Part shown: positions 1-8,771 of the stretch, piece by piece
Layout: each line of letters starts with the position of its first letter
How positions within the stretch are numbered: position 1 is the stretch's first letter
NCBI GenBank assembly: GCA_021772075.1
Contig: JAETNQ010000021.1
Span: 1 to 58,443 of the forward strand
Reading direction: 5' to 3'
Length of the DNA: 58,443 nt
Origin: Lachnospiraceae bacterium
Lineage (GTDB): Bacteria; Bacillota; Clostridia; Lachnospirales; Lachnospiraceae
Program-made: the position numbers and the translations under genes
Notes under the pieces: model-generated
What the model was told of the DNA's origin: nothing
The model's database searches: none
Seen by the model: the letters and a program-made list of their open reading frames with translations, nothing else

Positions 1-102
1 CTCCGTATAGCGGTATCAAAAGTTGAGACTTAACTTTTAATACCCATGATAGAAATATAGTCTATTGTCACATATTTTGCCGCTATAGTCGAGGTACCTA
101 CT

Positions 103-210
103 ATCTACCGTTTACCCGAAATGGTGGGATACCATAATGTGGAACATTTCAACAGAATGTTTAAAAAATGGAATGGAATTACACCTGCCCAGTACAGAAA
201 AACCATGTGA
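103..210 (+). pseudogene. C-terminal remnant of an AraC-family regulator
   Basis: The frame ending at the TGA of 208-210 reads as the last helix-turn-helix of an AraC/XylS regulator: EMVGYHNVEHFNRMFKK followed by the typical GITPAQYRK ending. Upstream the similarity is lost by about residue 10 of the fragment, and in-frame stops lie at 31-33 and 58-60, so no intact domain reaches the left edge. AraC-type regulators commonly sit beside sugar ABC operons, so this is probably the decayed former regulator of the operon that follows. An assembly join near position 100 would look the same. Confidence 0.5.
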
Positions 211-226
211 AAACGTGGTTTTTCTT
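198..226 (+). terminator. Rho-independent terminator overlapping the AraC stop
   Basis: An AAAAACCATG arm (198-207) pairs with CGTGGTTTTT (214-223), with one G-U pair and a 6-base loop, and the T-run continues into the next bases. The stop codon of the AraC remnant lies in the hairpin. Confidence 0.55.
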
Positions 227-401
227 ACTTTTCATCAAAAAAACTTACCAAAAATCAAAAATTGGAATTGGCATGACCTGAAAAAATATCAAGAAAAATG
301 AAGATATGAAATGGCGGGGAGAATGTCAAGCTGATATTCTTGAAACACAGTTTGGCCAGCTGAAAAACAATGGAAAGAAAAATCCGGGAGGTATTATCAG
401 A

Positions 402-1781
402 ATGAAAAAAAGAATAATTGCTTCTATTTTAACGTGTGCAATGACAGCATCTTTACTGATCGGATGCGGAAGCACAGGAGGAAATACCAATGAAGGAGCT
501 GCCGCAGAACAGGCAGCGGCAGAAGAAGGCGGGGAAGAAGGCGCGGCGCCCGCAGCAGTTTCTAATGAAGAATTGAGCGGTACGCTTACTTTTGCTATTT
601 GGGATAATAACTTAAATGACTTTATTGAAGAAAACGATATGGTAGGAAAGTTCCAGGAACAATATCCGAACATAGATGTAGAAGTGGAAAAAATCAAAGA
701 TGATTCTGAATATTGGAATGCGATGAAGATGAGGGCATCGGTGAACCAGCTTCCTGATATTATGTTCAACAAGCCGTTTACCTTATCCCGGTTTAAGGAT
801 TACCTTATTGATTTGTCAGGAACAGAAGCATGTGCTAACAACGAACTGGCAAGCGGTTACGCATTGGACGGAAAGGTGCTTGGCATACCGATGACATCCG
901 GTTATGAGTATGTGTTCTATTGGAAGGATATGTTTGAGGAGGCAGGGGTAGAGGTGCTTACGACATGGCCTGAGTTTGAGGCGGCAGCAAAAACTTTGCA
1001 GGATTACTTCGGAAAAGAAAATCCGGACTTTATGGCGATTGCCTGCGGGTTGAAGGATGAATGGCCGGATTACCCTTATATGGAATTTATGCCGGCTTTG
1101 GAATCTGCGAACGGACAAAACTGGAATACGATGGCTGCCCAGGACGCGCCTTTTGCGGAAGGGACGGATATTAACAAGGCTTACCATAAAGTGTATGATC
1201 TGTTTACGTCGGGAGTTCTTGGAAAAGATCCGTTAGGGCTTGGCAACGACCAGGTGACAAGTTTGTTTGCGGCGAAGAACGCGGCGATCCTGGCGCTGGG
1301 AGACTGGGGGCTGCAGAATATTGCGAACGGAACGGACGATATTTCCCAGCTGGGAACATTCTATCTTCCTACAAGGGATACGGAATCCGATCCTTATAAT
1401 GTAATCGTGCAGGGTGATTCTTTTATGGGCGTGACGACGCATTCCAAGAATCAGGAAGCGGCAGTTGCATTTGTCGAATGGTTTTATTCAGAGGCTTGGT
1501 ATCCTTCTTACATAAATTATGTATCTTCAGCTTCTTCGATGAAGAATTTCCCGAAGGACAAAGATCCTGTTCTGGCGGAGTCCGATACGCTTTGCCCGGA
1601 TAAGGTGCTGGTGATGTATGACGGCGGAGGCGATGATTTTACAGCGATCCAGAACGAAACTACATTTGATTATAAGAAGCTGGGCGCGCAGATGATGACG
1701 GAAGGCTTTGATTTGAATGCGGCATTGGATGAACTGAATACCAAATGGGCGGAAGCAAGGGCGAAATTAGGGATTCAGTAA
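402..1781 (+). CDS. Sugar ABC transporter, substrate-binding lipoprotein
   Basis: Family 1 extracellular solute-binding protein of about 459 residues, the membrane-tethered receptor of a carbohydrate importer. The start at 402 is chosen because GGGAGG lies 11 bases upstream and the product then opens with MKKR, a hydrophobic stretch and the lipobox LIGC, giving a lipidated cysteine near residue 21. A short Gly/Ala/Glu-rich linker follows, then the alpha/beta binding fold. The frame is open back to 306 but that would bury the signal peptide. Two permease genes follow with no ATPase gene nearby. LacLM downstream suggests a galactoside substrate; that is inference. Confidence 0.93.
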   Translation: MKKRIIASILTCAMTASLLIGCGSTGGNTNEGAAAEQAAAEEGGEEGAAPAAVSNEELSGTLTFAIWDNNLNDFIEENDMVGKFQEQYPNIDVEVEKIKDDSEYWNAMKMRASVNQLPDIMFNKPFTLSRFKDYLIDLSGTEACANNELASGYALDGKVLGIPMTSGYEYVFYWKDMFEEAGVEVLTTWPEFEAAAKTLQDYFGKENPDFMAIACGLKDEWPDYPYMEFMPALESANGQNWNTMAAQDAPFAEGTDINKAYHKVYDLFTSGVLGKDPLGLGNDQVTSLFAAKNAAILALGDWGLQNIANGTDDISQLGTFYLPTRDTESDPYNVIVQGDSFMGVTTHSKNQEAAVAFVEWFYSEAWYPSYINYVSSASSMKNFPKDKDPVLAESDTLCPDKVLVMYDGGGDDFTAIQNETTFDYKKLGAQMMTEGFDLNAALDELNTKWAEARAKLGIQ

Positions 1782-1810
1782 ACCGGAAAGCAGACAGTAA
1801 CCAGAGGACG

Positions 1811-1831
1811 GGGGCTGCGTAGAGCGGCCCC
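1811..1831 (+). promoter_or_regulatory. Intercistronic hairpin between binding protein and permeases
   Basis: GGGGCTGC (1811-1818) pairs with GCGGCCCC (1824-1831) across a 5-base loop, with no T-run. Hairpins in this position often protect the binding-protein message or attenuate the permease genes, giving an excess of receptor over permease. The function here is inferred. Confidence 0.4.
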
Positions 1832-1852
1832 TATTATTACCGGGAGGTAGTC

Positions 1853-2746
1853 ATGAGCAAATTAGGTAAGAAGAGGAAACGGTTTATTTTTGCGGCGCTG
1901 GTGGTGCCGATGCTTCTCCTGATTGCATTTGTTGTTTTTCCGGCCTTCGATTTGTTTCGGATGAGTTTTACGAATTGGGATGGCTATTCGCCGGAAAAAG
2001 ATTTTATCGGGATAGCAAATTATGTATCTATGTTCCAGAATAAGGATTTGTGGATGTCGCTAAAGAATAATGCGGTATATTTTTTCATCCATCTATTTAT
2101 GATTGTGGTGGAGCTGGCTTTTGCCGTACTGCTGACAGGGAAGCTGCGGGCGGCGAAATTCTACAAGACTATGGTGTTTATGCCGTATATTATCAATGGA
2201 GTGGCGATTTCTTATGCCTTTTCCTACTTTTTTTCGCCGATTAACGGGGCATTTGATGCTATTTTATCGGCGGTGCATCTGGAATCGCTGATCAGAAGCT
2301 GGCTGTCGGATCCGAAGATCGTCAATTATGTGCTGGCGTTCGTCTCTTTGTGGAGGTTCAGCGGCTATCATATTATTTTGTTTATGGCGGCGTTGCAATC
2401 TATTCCCCAGGACCAGCTGGAGGCTGCGGAAGTGGATGGGGCGACGACCTGGCAGCTTTTCAAATATATACAGGTGCCGGCAATTATGCTGATGGTGGAT
2501 TTTGTGCTGTTCGATAATATCAGAGGGGCTTTGCAGGTTTTTGATATTCCGTTTGTTATGACGGCGGGCGGGCCCGGATACGCTTCTTCCACATTTACGT
2601 TATATACGATCAAGACGGCGTTTACGTTTTCGAACTTTGGCCTTGCCTCCACGATGGCCGTGGCGATTATGTTTATGATCGTTCTTATTTATGTGGTGCA
2701 GAATTATCTTATTCATGGTCTTGTTTTGAAGGATAGGAGGAAATAG
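1853..2746 (+). CDS. Sugar ABC transporter permease (MalF/UgpA type)
   Basis: A 297-residue inner-membrane protein with six predicted hydrophobic helices, the first after a basic MSKLGKKRKR start. The EAA loop that docks on the ATPase is visible around residues 195-215 (EAAEVDGATTWQLFKYIQVP). A GGGAGG ribosome binding site precedes the ATG. It is one of a heterodimeric permease pair with the next gene, two bases downstream. Length and motif are normal for the MalF-like family (binding-protein-dependent transport inner membrane component). Confidence 0.93.
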   Translation: MSKLGKKRKRFIFAALVVPMLLLIAFVVFPAFDLFRMSFTNWDGYSPEKDFIGIANYVSMFQNKDLWMSLKNNAVYFFIHLFMIVVELAFAVLLTGKLRAAKFYKTMVFMPYIINGVAISYAFSYFFSPINGAFDAILSAVHLESLIRSWLSDPKIVNYVLAFVSLWRFSGYHIILFMAALQSIPQDQLEAAEVDGATTWQLFKYIQVPAIMLMVDFVLFDNIRGALQVFDIPFVMTAGGPGYASSTFTLYTIKTAFTFSNFGLASTMAVAIMFMIVLIYVVQNYLIHGLVLKDRRK

Positions 2747-2748
2747 GT

Positions 2749-3582
2749 ATGCAGAAAAGGGTGTTGACGCAGATTTTCAAACAAATCATATGCCTTTGCA
2801 TGGTTGCAATCGTCCTTGCTCCCATACTTCTTACGTTTTTTGCGGCATTGAAGACAAAGGCGGATATGGCGACGACTTCGCCGCTGCTTTTGCCGGCCTG
2901 GAACAGGGTGACATTTGAAAATTTTCAGGATGTATTGACAGATAAATACTTATTGCTTGGGTTTAAAAATACAGGTATTATATTGATAGTCTCGCTTTTC
3001 TTTAACGTGATGTTCGGCACGGTGACGGCTTTTATTATCGAACGTTTTCAGTTTAAAGGAAAGGGGATCGTGGTAGGGTTGTTTTTTATGGGGATGCTGA
3101 TTCCTACTTTTGTAACAGAGATCGCCAGATTTCAGGTGATTCAGGGGCTGCATCTTTACAATACCATATGGGCGCCCATCGTTATTTATGTAGCATCCGA
3201 TCTGATGCAGCTTTATATTTACCGGCAATTTATCTCGGGATTGTCCGTATCGCTGGATGAGGCGGCGCTGTTGGACGGATGTTCTTATTTCGGGCTGTTT
3301 GTAAAAATTATTTTCCCGCTGCTGGCGCCGGCAACGGCGACGGTCTGCATTATTAAGGCTATCAATATTATTAATGATATGTATATTCCATATTTGTATA
3401 TGCCGAAAAACAAGCTGCGTACATTGACGACATTTTTAATGAATTATGCCAATGCCCAGCAGGGATCGTGGCAGACTTTGGCGGCTGGCATTATTATCAT
3501 TATGATACCTACGATCGCCATTTATATTTTCTTCCAGAAGTATATTCTGGCGGGAGTGGCGGCAGGAGCCGTGAAGGAATAG
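2749..3582 (+). CDS. Sugar ABC transporter permease (MalG/UgpE type)
   Basis: A 277-residue polytopic membrane protein, partner of the preceding permease. The EAA loop is present in the second half (DEAALLDGCSYFGLFVKIIFP). The gene starts two bases after the previous stop, so the two are certainly co-transcribed and probably translationally coupled. The operon continues 10 bases later with lacL. No ATP-binding subunit is encoded here. The UgpC/MsmK-type ATPase at 28629-29738 is the only such subunit in the window and could serve it. Confidence 0.93.
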   Translation: MQKRVLTQIFKQIICLCMVAIVLAPILLTFFAALKTKADMATTSPLLLPAWNRVTFENFQDVLTDKYLLLGFKNTGIILIVSLFFNVMFGTVTAFIIERFQFKGKGIVVGLFFMGMLIPTFVTEIARFQVIQGLHLYNTIWAPIVIYVASDLMQLYIYRQFISGLSVSLDEAALLDGCSYFGLFVKIIFPLLAPATATVCIIKAINIINDMYIPYLYMPKNKLRTLTTFLMNYANAQQGSWQTLAAGIIIIMIPTIAIYIFFQKYILAGVAAGAVKE

Positions 3583-3592
3583 GAGGAAGGAT

Positions 3593-5500
3593 ATGAAAGC
3601 AGAGATCAACTGGCTGGATGACCCGGAGGTGTTTCAGGTTAATCGGCTTCCGGCCCATAGCGACCATCGTTTTTATAAAGACATGGAGGAACTGGAAGAA
3701 GGAAAAAGCGCTTGGGAGCAATCCTTAAACGGTATGTGGAAATTCCGGTATTCCGTAAACGCGGCATCGCGCCCGGCAGAATTTTATCGGGAGGGCTTTC
3801 ACTATGGGGATTTTGATGAAATTGCGGTACCCTGCCATATCGAGATGGCAGGGTATGACAAAATCCACTATATTAATACGATGTATCCGTGGGAAGGGCA
3901 TGTTTACCGGAGGCCGGCTTATAGTCTGGGGAACAGGGCGAAATGGAAAGGGATGTTCAGCCGGGCGGCTTATAATCCTGTGGGTTCTTATATCAAAGAA
4001 TTTGATTTGGAAAAGGGTCTCTGGGACAGGCGGGTGGTCATCTGCTTCGAAGGGGTGGAGCAGGCAATGTATTTGTGGCTGAACGGCAGCTTTGTAGGGT
4101 ATGCCGAGGACAGTTTCACCCCTTCGGAATTCGATTTGACTCCTTATTTGAAGAAAAAGGGGAATGTGCTTGCGGTAGAGGTGCACAAAAGGAGCAGCGC
4201 AGCGTTTTTGGAGGATCAGGATTTTTTTCGGTTTTTTGGAATTTTCAGAAACGTGACATTGTATGCAAAGCCGGAGATGCATGTGGAAGACTTGTGGGCT
4301 TTGCCGGAACTGGAGGAGGACGGAACGGGAAGCTTGGCGGTAAAGTTGAATGTATCTATGGAACAGGGGGGGTCCGGACGGGCGGAAATTATTTTGAAAG
4401 ACGTGGAGGGGAATTGTTTGCTGCATCATAGAATGCCTTTGGCGGCGGGCGGAATGGATAAGGAAATATGCGGACAAATGCCAAGGAAGACATTAGGTAA
4501 GGTGGTTCCTTGGGAAAATAAGAATCCTGCTCTTTATTTTCTGCTGGTTCGCTTATATGACGGAGAGGGCGGACTGGCAGAAGCCGTTCCTTATTGGATT
4601 GGCTTTAGGAAGATAGAAATACGGGATAAGGTGATCCGTCTGAATGGAAAGCGTTTAGTAATTAACGGCGTAAACCGGCATGAATGGAGTGCGGAAAAAG
4701 GCAGATGCATTGGAATGGAAGAAATGCAGAAGGATATGGACTGCTTTTTATCCAATCATATCAATGCCGTACGCACCTGCCATTACCCGAATCAGATACC
4801 GTGGTATGGTTTATGCGACCGGAACGGGATTTATATGATGGCCGAAGCGAATTTGGAATCCCATGGTTCCTGGCAGAAGATGGGGGCATGCGAACCGTCA
4901 TGGAATGTTCCCGGTTCCCTGCCCCAGTGGCGGGAAGCGGCATTGGACCGGGTGAGAAGTAATTTTGAACTTTTTAAGAACCATGTTTCTATTTTATTTT
5001 GGTCTTTGGGAAATGAGTCATATGCGGGCAATAATATAGAAGATATGAACCGCTATTTGAAAGAAAAGCAGGACGGAAGGCTGGTGCATTATGAGGGAAT
5101 CTTCCATAACCGGGCTTATGAAGATACCGTTTCCGACGTGGAAAGCCGTATGTATGCGCCGCCGGACCAAATCCGGGAATATTTGGAGAATGATCCGAAG
5201 AAGCCGTTTGTTCTTTGCGAGTATATGCACGATATGGGCAATTCCTTAGGAGGAATGGATTCTTATATGAAACTGCTGGATGAATATGAGATGTACCATG
5301 GCGGATTTATTTGGGATTATATCGATCAGGCGATCTGGGCGGAAGATGAAGTGACCGGGAGAAAAGTATTACGATATGGAGGGGATTTTGACGACCGGCC
5401 TTCTGATTATGAGTTTTCCGGAAACGGCATTGTATTTGCGGACCGGACGGAAAAACCGGCCATGCAGGAGGTGAGGTATTACTATGGACAATATAAATAA
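3593..5500 (+). CDS. lacL: Beta-galactosidase large subunit (LacL type)
   Basis: Glycoside hydrolase family 2, 635 residues, containing the sugar-binding jelly roll, immunoglobulin-like domain and catalytic TIM barrel but lacking the C-terminal beta-galactosidase small-chain domain. The acid/base is probably Glu475 (GNESYAGNN) and the nucleophile Glu543 (VLCEYMHDMGNS). The N-terminal WLDDPEVFQVNR...AHSDH pattern is that of lactobacillal LacL. GGAGG precedes the ATG. It overlaps the small-subunit gene by 17 bases. It should hydrolyse lactose or galacto-oligosaccharides in the cytoplasm after uptake by the upstream transporter. Confidence 0.93.
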   Translation: MKAEINWLDDPEVFQVNRLPAHSDHRFYKDMEELEEGKSAWEQSLNGMWKFRYSVNAASRPAEFYREGFHYGDFDEIAVPCHIEMAGYDKIHYINTMYPWEGHVYRRPAYSLGNRAKWKGMFSRAAYNPVGSYIKEFDLEKGLWDRRVVICFEGVEQAMYLWLNGSFVGYAEDSFTPSEFDLTPYLKKKGNVLAVEVHKRSSAAFLEDQDFFRFFGIFRNVTLYAKPEMHVEDLWALPELEEDGTGSLAVKLNVSMEQGGSGRAEIILKDVEGNCLLHHRMPLAAGGMDKEICGQMPRKTLGKVVPWENKNPALYFLLVRLYDGEGGLAEAVPYWIGFRKIEIRDKVIRLNGKRLVINGVNRHEWSAEKGRCIGMEEMQKDMDCFLSNHINAVRTCHYPNQIPWYGLCDRNGIYMMAEANLESHGSWQKMGACEPSWNVPGSLPQWREAALDRVRSNFELFKNHVSILFWSLGNESYAGNNIEDMNRYLKEKQDGRLVHYEGIFHNRAYEDTVSDVESRMYAPPDQIREYLENDPKKPFVLCEYMHDMGNSLGGMDSYMKLLDEYEMYHGGFIWDYIDQAIWAEDEVTGRKVLRYGGDFDDRPSDYEFSGNGIVFADRTEKPAMQEVRYYYGQYK

Positions 5501-6503
5501 AAAGGAATGTCAGGAGGAAAAAACGACGGATGCCGGAATGGGTTTGCTGCAAGTGGTCTATGGTGATGCCACGCTGGGAGTCGGGGGGACATATGGAGGC
5601 AAGGAATTCCATTATATTTTTTCTTATGCGGCATCCGGCATGGAATCTCTTGTAATTGACGGACGGGAATGGCTGTACCGCGTGCCTCGTCCTACGTTTT
5701 GGCGGGCGACGACGGATAATGACAGAGGAAGCGGGTTTCCGTTAAAAAGCGGGATGTGGCTGGCGGCGGATATGTTTATCCGGTGTACGGATATTGCCGT
5801 GGCGGTGGACGGCGAGAATATCTCTCTTCCCTGCGCGCCGGAAAATAACCGGTATGCGGATGTCGTTCCAACGGCGGGACGGGTAAAAATTACTTACACA
5901 TATGAGACGATTACGGTTCCTGCCACAAGGGTTTGCGTTGCCTATGAAGTGGCAGGAAGCGGGGATATCCGCGTAGACGTGCATTACTATGGATTAAAGG
6001 GGCTTCCGCAGCTTCCCGTCTTCGGCATGCGTTTTGTAATGCCTACTTATGCGGATCAGTTTCTATATGAAGGCTTGTCCGGGGAAACCTATCCGGACAG
6101 GAAGGCCGGAGGCATACCGGGAGTTTACGAAGTACAAGGATTGCCTGTCACCCCCTATCTTGTTCCCCAGGACTGCGGTATCCATATGGATACGAAATGG
6201 GTGGAAATCTACAGAAGCAATGGCCTGGATAACAGCCGGAAAGATAAAAAAACGTCCGTTTTACATTTTGACTTAGGAAATCTGGCCTTTTCCTGCCTGC
6301 CCTATACCGCTGCGGAACTGGAAAACGCCACCCATCAGGAGGAACTGCCTCCGCCCCGACGGACGGTACTGTGCATCTACGGGGCAGTCCGCGGAGTGGG
6401 CGGCATCGACAGCTGGGGAACGGACGTGGAGGAAAAATATTGGATTGATGCCCAGAAGGATATTGCATTCAGTTTTTCGATTAAGATGAAAGGAAAAGAA
6501 TAA
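5484..6503 (+). CDS. lacM: Beta-galactosidase small subunit (LacM type)
   Basis: A 339-residue protein corresponding to the C-terminal part of single-chain LacZ (Bgal_small_N, domain 5). Motifs such as FWRATTDNDRGSGF (about residues 72-85) and the late Trp-containing DSWGTD segment are typical. The ATG at 5484 lies inside lacL and has its own AGGAGG at 5466-5471. A second AGGAGG at 5511-5516 precedes a later ATG (5538), a possible alternative start. In known LacLM enzymes the two chains form the active heterodimer, which is expected here too. Confidence 0.92.
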   Translation: MDNINKKECQEEKTTDAGMGLLQVVYGDATLGVGGTYGGKEFHYIFSYAASGMESLVIDGREWLYRVPRPTFWRATTDNDRGSGFPLKSGMWLAADMFIRCTDIAVAVDGENISLPCAPENNRYADVVPTAGRVKITYTYETITVPATRVCVAYEVAGSGDIRVDVHYYGLKGLPQLPVFGMRFVMPTYADQFLYEGLSGETYPDRKAGGIPGVYEVQGLPVTPYLVPQDCGIHMDTKWVEIYRSNGLDNSRKDKKTSVLHFDLGNLAFSCLPYTAAELENATHQEELPPPRRTVLCIYGAVRGVGGIDSWGTDVEEKYWIDAQKDIAFSFSIKMKGKE

Positions 6504-6504
6504 C

Positions 6505-6819
6505 TTGAAGAAAGTAAAGATAACCGTTTTAAGAAAAGAATTTTACGCTGATTTTGCAGAAAAATACCTGTCTGACGGAAAAGAAGCCGGAACCTGTCCT
6601 CTGCTGGAAGTAGGAGATACTTTTCTCTTTGAAGGCGGCGCAAAAATGCCGGAAGGTTTTTGCCCGTGGGCATGGGTCGATATATACGGAAATGTCAGCG
6701 CTATCTCCCAAGGGGCAACTTACACCCCATGGAATCGCAAGGAAGGCCAGACGATTGCTTGCTGCACCGACGGTATACGACCAGTTGTCTTTAATATTGA
6801 AGCGATAGACGGCGAATAG
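6505..6819 (+). CDS. TIGR04076-like small protein
   Basis: A 104-residue protein starting at TTG, one base after the lacM stop, with AGGAAAAG just upstream. The pattern of an N-terminal beta strand (VKITVLR), GTCPLLEVGD, EGFCPWAW and a C-terminal CCTDGIRPVVF segment matches the family I know as TIGR04076. Its function is unknown. Conserved cysteines (CP, FCPW, CC) suggest metal or redox chemistry, which is inference. Its position makes it the last gene of the galactoside operon. Confidence 0.75.
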   Translation: MKKVKITVLRKEFYADFAEKYLSDGKEAGTCPLLEVGDTFLFEGGAKMPEGFCPWAWVDIYGNVSAISQGATYTPWNRKEGQTIACCTDGIRPVVFNIEAIDGE

Positions 6820-6839
6820 TTTTTTAAATTTAAAATCCC

Positions 6840-6868
6840 TTGACGATCCCCGCCACACATTATAGAAT
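6840..6868 (+). promoter_or_regulatory. Sigma-A type promoter for the COG3044 ATPase
   Basis: TTGACG (6840-6845), a 17-base spacer and TAGAAT (6863-6868), ending about 57 bases before the likely start codon. Confidence 0.5.
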
Positions 6869-6925
6869 ACAAAGGAATGTAAAATACTGGTTAAAGGCAA
6901 GGACAGAAAGGGAATGATTAACAAA

Positions 6926-8689
6926 ATGAAAACATCATCGGATTTGCAAATATTGCTCAGAAACATAGACCGCAGGGGATATCCTGCTTATAAGGATACA
7001 AAAGGGAGTTACGGTTTCGGGAGCTATATGCTTTCCATCGACCACGTGCAGGGAGATCCGTTTGCTTCCCCTTCCAAGGTAAGCATTCATATAGAAGGAA
7101 AAACAGCGGGATTTCCTGAGGAGTATTATAAGACGAAAGAGAGGAGAGTCGCGCTGCAGGATTATCTGCTGAGATTGTTCCGCAGCGAAGTGGATAAATA
7201 CAATTTTAAGGCGAAGGGTTCCGGCAAGAGCGGGCTTATGTCGGTCAGCAGGCCGGGGCAGGAAGTGCTGGAACGCACCGCATGCGAGATCGATCCGGCA
7301 TCGGGGAAACTGGCGGTCCGGCTGGAGGTCGGTTTTCCGGCCAACGGAAGAACGATCTGTTCTTCGGAACTGATAAAGATCCTGTTTGATTTTTTGCCGA
7401 AATGTGTGCAGGATGTGTTATTTTACCGGAAATTGAACAAAAGCGAAGTAGAAAAAGTCATTTTTTTGGCGGATGACAGGGAATATATTCGGAACAGGCT
7501 GGAGGAAATGGGGCTGGTTGCTTTTGTTGCAAATGGTTCGGTGCTTCCGAGGGAGTCGGGGGTTTCGGACAGGCCGATGAAAAACAGCGTGCTGTTCCGG
7601 TCGCCGGAGTCTATGGAAGTGGAAATGGATCTGCCCCATAAGGGCAAGGTGAAGGGAATGGGCATCCGCAAAGGGATTACCTTGATCGTAGGCGGAGGAT
7701 ACCATGGAAAATCCACGCTGCTGAAAGCGCTGGAGCTGGGAGTATATAACCACATTGCAGGAGATGGCAGGGAATATGTGGCGACGGTTTCCGATGCGGT
7801 GAAAATCAGGGCGGAGGATGGAAGATGTGTGAAGAACGACGATATTTCCATGTTTGTCAATAATCTTCCGAACGGAAAAGAAACGAAAAGTTTTTATACG
7901 GAGGATGCCAGCGGCAGTACCTCCCAGGCGGCGAATGTCATTGAAGCGATGGAAAGCGGAACTTCTCTTTTGTTGATCGATGAGGATACCTGTGCGACGA
8001 ATTTTATGGTGCGGGATGAGCTGATGCAGAGAGTGGTCCACAGGGATAAAGAACCGATTACTCCTTTTATTGAAAGGGCGCGTTACCTTTATGAAAAGAA
8101 GGGGATATCGTGTATTGTCGTGGCGGGCAGCTCCGGTTCTTATTTCAGTATTGCCGATTGGATCGTGCAGATGGATAATTATGTACCGATGGAGATTACT
8201 GCCTTGGCAAAAGCGGAAGCGGAGAAATATCCTCCTTTATCCGTTCCGGAAAAGGAACCGGACGATCCGGATTATAAACGTGTGCCGAGAGCCGGGAAAG
8301 GCGGGAAGGATAAGGGCCATATGCAAAGGGACATGGGGCGCGGAGGAAGAGGCGGCCATGGAGACGGCAGGGATAACAGGGTGAAGATTAAGAGCATGGG
8401 CAAGGAAGGGGTCAGCTTGAACAAAGAAAATGTCAATCTGCATTATGTGGAGCAGATCGCGGACAGCGAACAGGTGACAGCTTTGGGTTATTTGCTGGCT
8501 TATGCGGAAAACCATATGTTTAACGGGAAAGACAGTATGCAGGAAATCGTCGGCAAGCTGATGAAGCTGATGGAGCAGAAGGGGCTGGCGAGCGTAGTGC
8601 CGGGGGATTATCTCCCTTCAGGGCTGGCATTGCCTAGAGAACAGGAGATTTTTGCATGCTTTAATCGTTACAGGGCGATGAATCTTTAA
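6926..8689 (+). CDS. ABC-class P-loop ATPase (COG3044 / PF09818 type)
   Basis: About 587 residues. It opens with the family-typical KTSSDLQ...IDRRGYPAYKDTKG and has DHVQGDPFASPSK near residue 40. The Walker A is GGGYHGKST (about residues 256-264), an ABC-like SGSTSQAANV follows, and the Walker B is LLLIDEDTCATNF. A Gly/Arg/His-rich segment (about residues 455-485) separates the ATPase core from a C-terminal helical region. The start at 6926 fits spacing from AAAGGG (6908-6912) better than the ATG at 6914. The family has no firmly established role. It is preceded by its own promoter and followed by a terminator, so probably monocistronic. Confidence 0.85.
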   Translation: MKTSSDLQILLRNIDRRGYPAYKDTKGSYGFGSYMLSIDHVQGDPFASPSKVSIHIEGKTAGFPEEYYKTKERRVALQDYLLRLFRSEVDKYNFKAKGSGKSGLMSVSRPGQEVLERTACEIDPASGKLAVRLEVGFPANGRTICSSELIKILFDFLPKCVQDVLFYRKLNKSEVEKVIFLADDREYIRNRLEEMGLVAFVANGSVLPRESGVSDRPMKNSVLFRSPESMEVEMDLPHKGKVKGMGIRKGITLIVGGGYHGKSTLLKALELGVYNHIAGDGREYVATVSDAVKIRAEDGRCVKNDDISMFVNNLPNGKETKSFYTEDASGSTSQAANVIEAMESGTSLLLIDEDTCATNFMVRDELMQRVVHRDKEPITPFIERARYLYEKKGISCIVVAGSSGSYFSIADWIVQMDNYVPMEITALAKAEAEKYPPLSVPEKEPDDPDYKRVPRAGKGGKDKGHMQRDMGRGGRGGHGDGRDNRVKIKSMGKEGVSLNKENVNLHYVEQIADSEQVTALGYLLAYAENHMFNGKDSMQEIVGKLMKLMEQKGLASVVPGDYLPSGLALPREQEIFACFNRYRAMNL

Positions 8690-8693
8690 AAAA

Positions 8694-8740
8694 GCAGCGG
8701 ACATATTCTATATTACTTTGATATGTCCGCTGCCTTTTCT
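8694..8740. terminator. Bidirectional rho-independent terminator
   Basis: A perfect 13-bp stem (8694-8706 with 8721-8733), followed by CTTTTCTTTT on the plus strand and by a T-run from AAAAAA on the minus strand. It separates the convergent COG3044 ATPase and hemerythrin genes and can serve both. Confidence 0.85.
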
Positions 8741-8771
8741 TTTAAGATTAAAAGTGATGGAAAAACAGGGT

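Noticed and set aside
3593-6503. LacL and LacM as one lacZ broken by a frameshift
   Set aside because: LacM has its own AGGAGG and ATG, and the 17-base overlap and subunit boundary match known LacLM enzymes.
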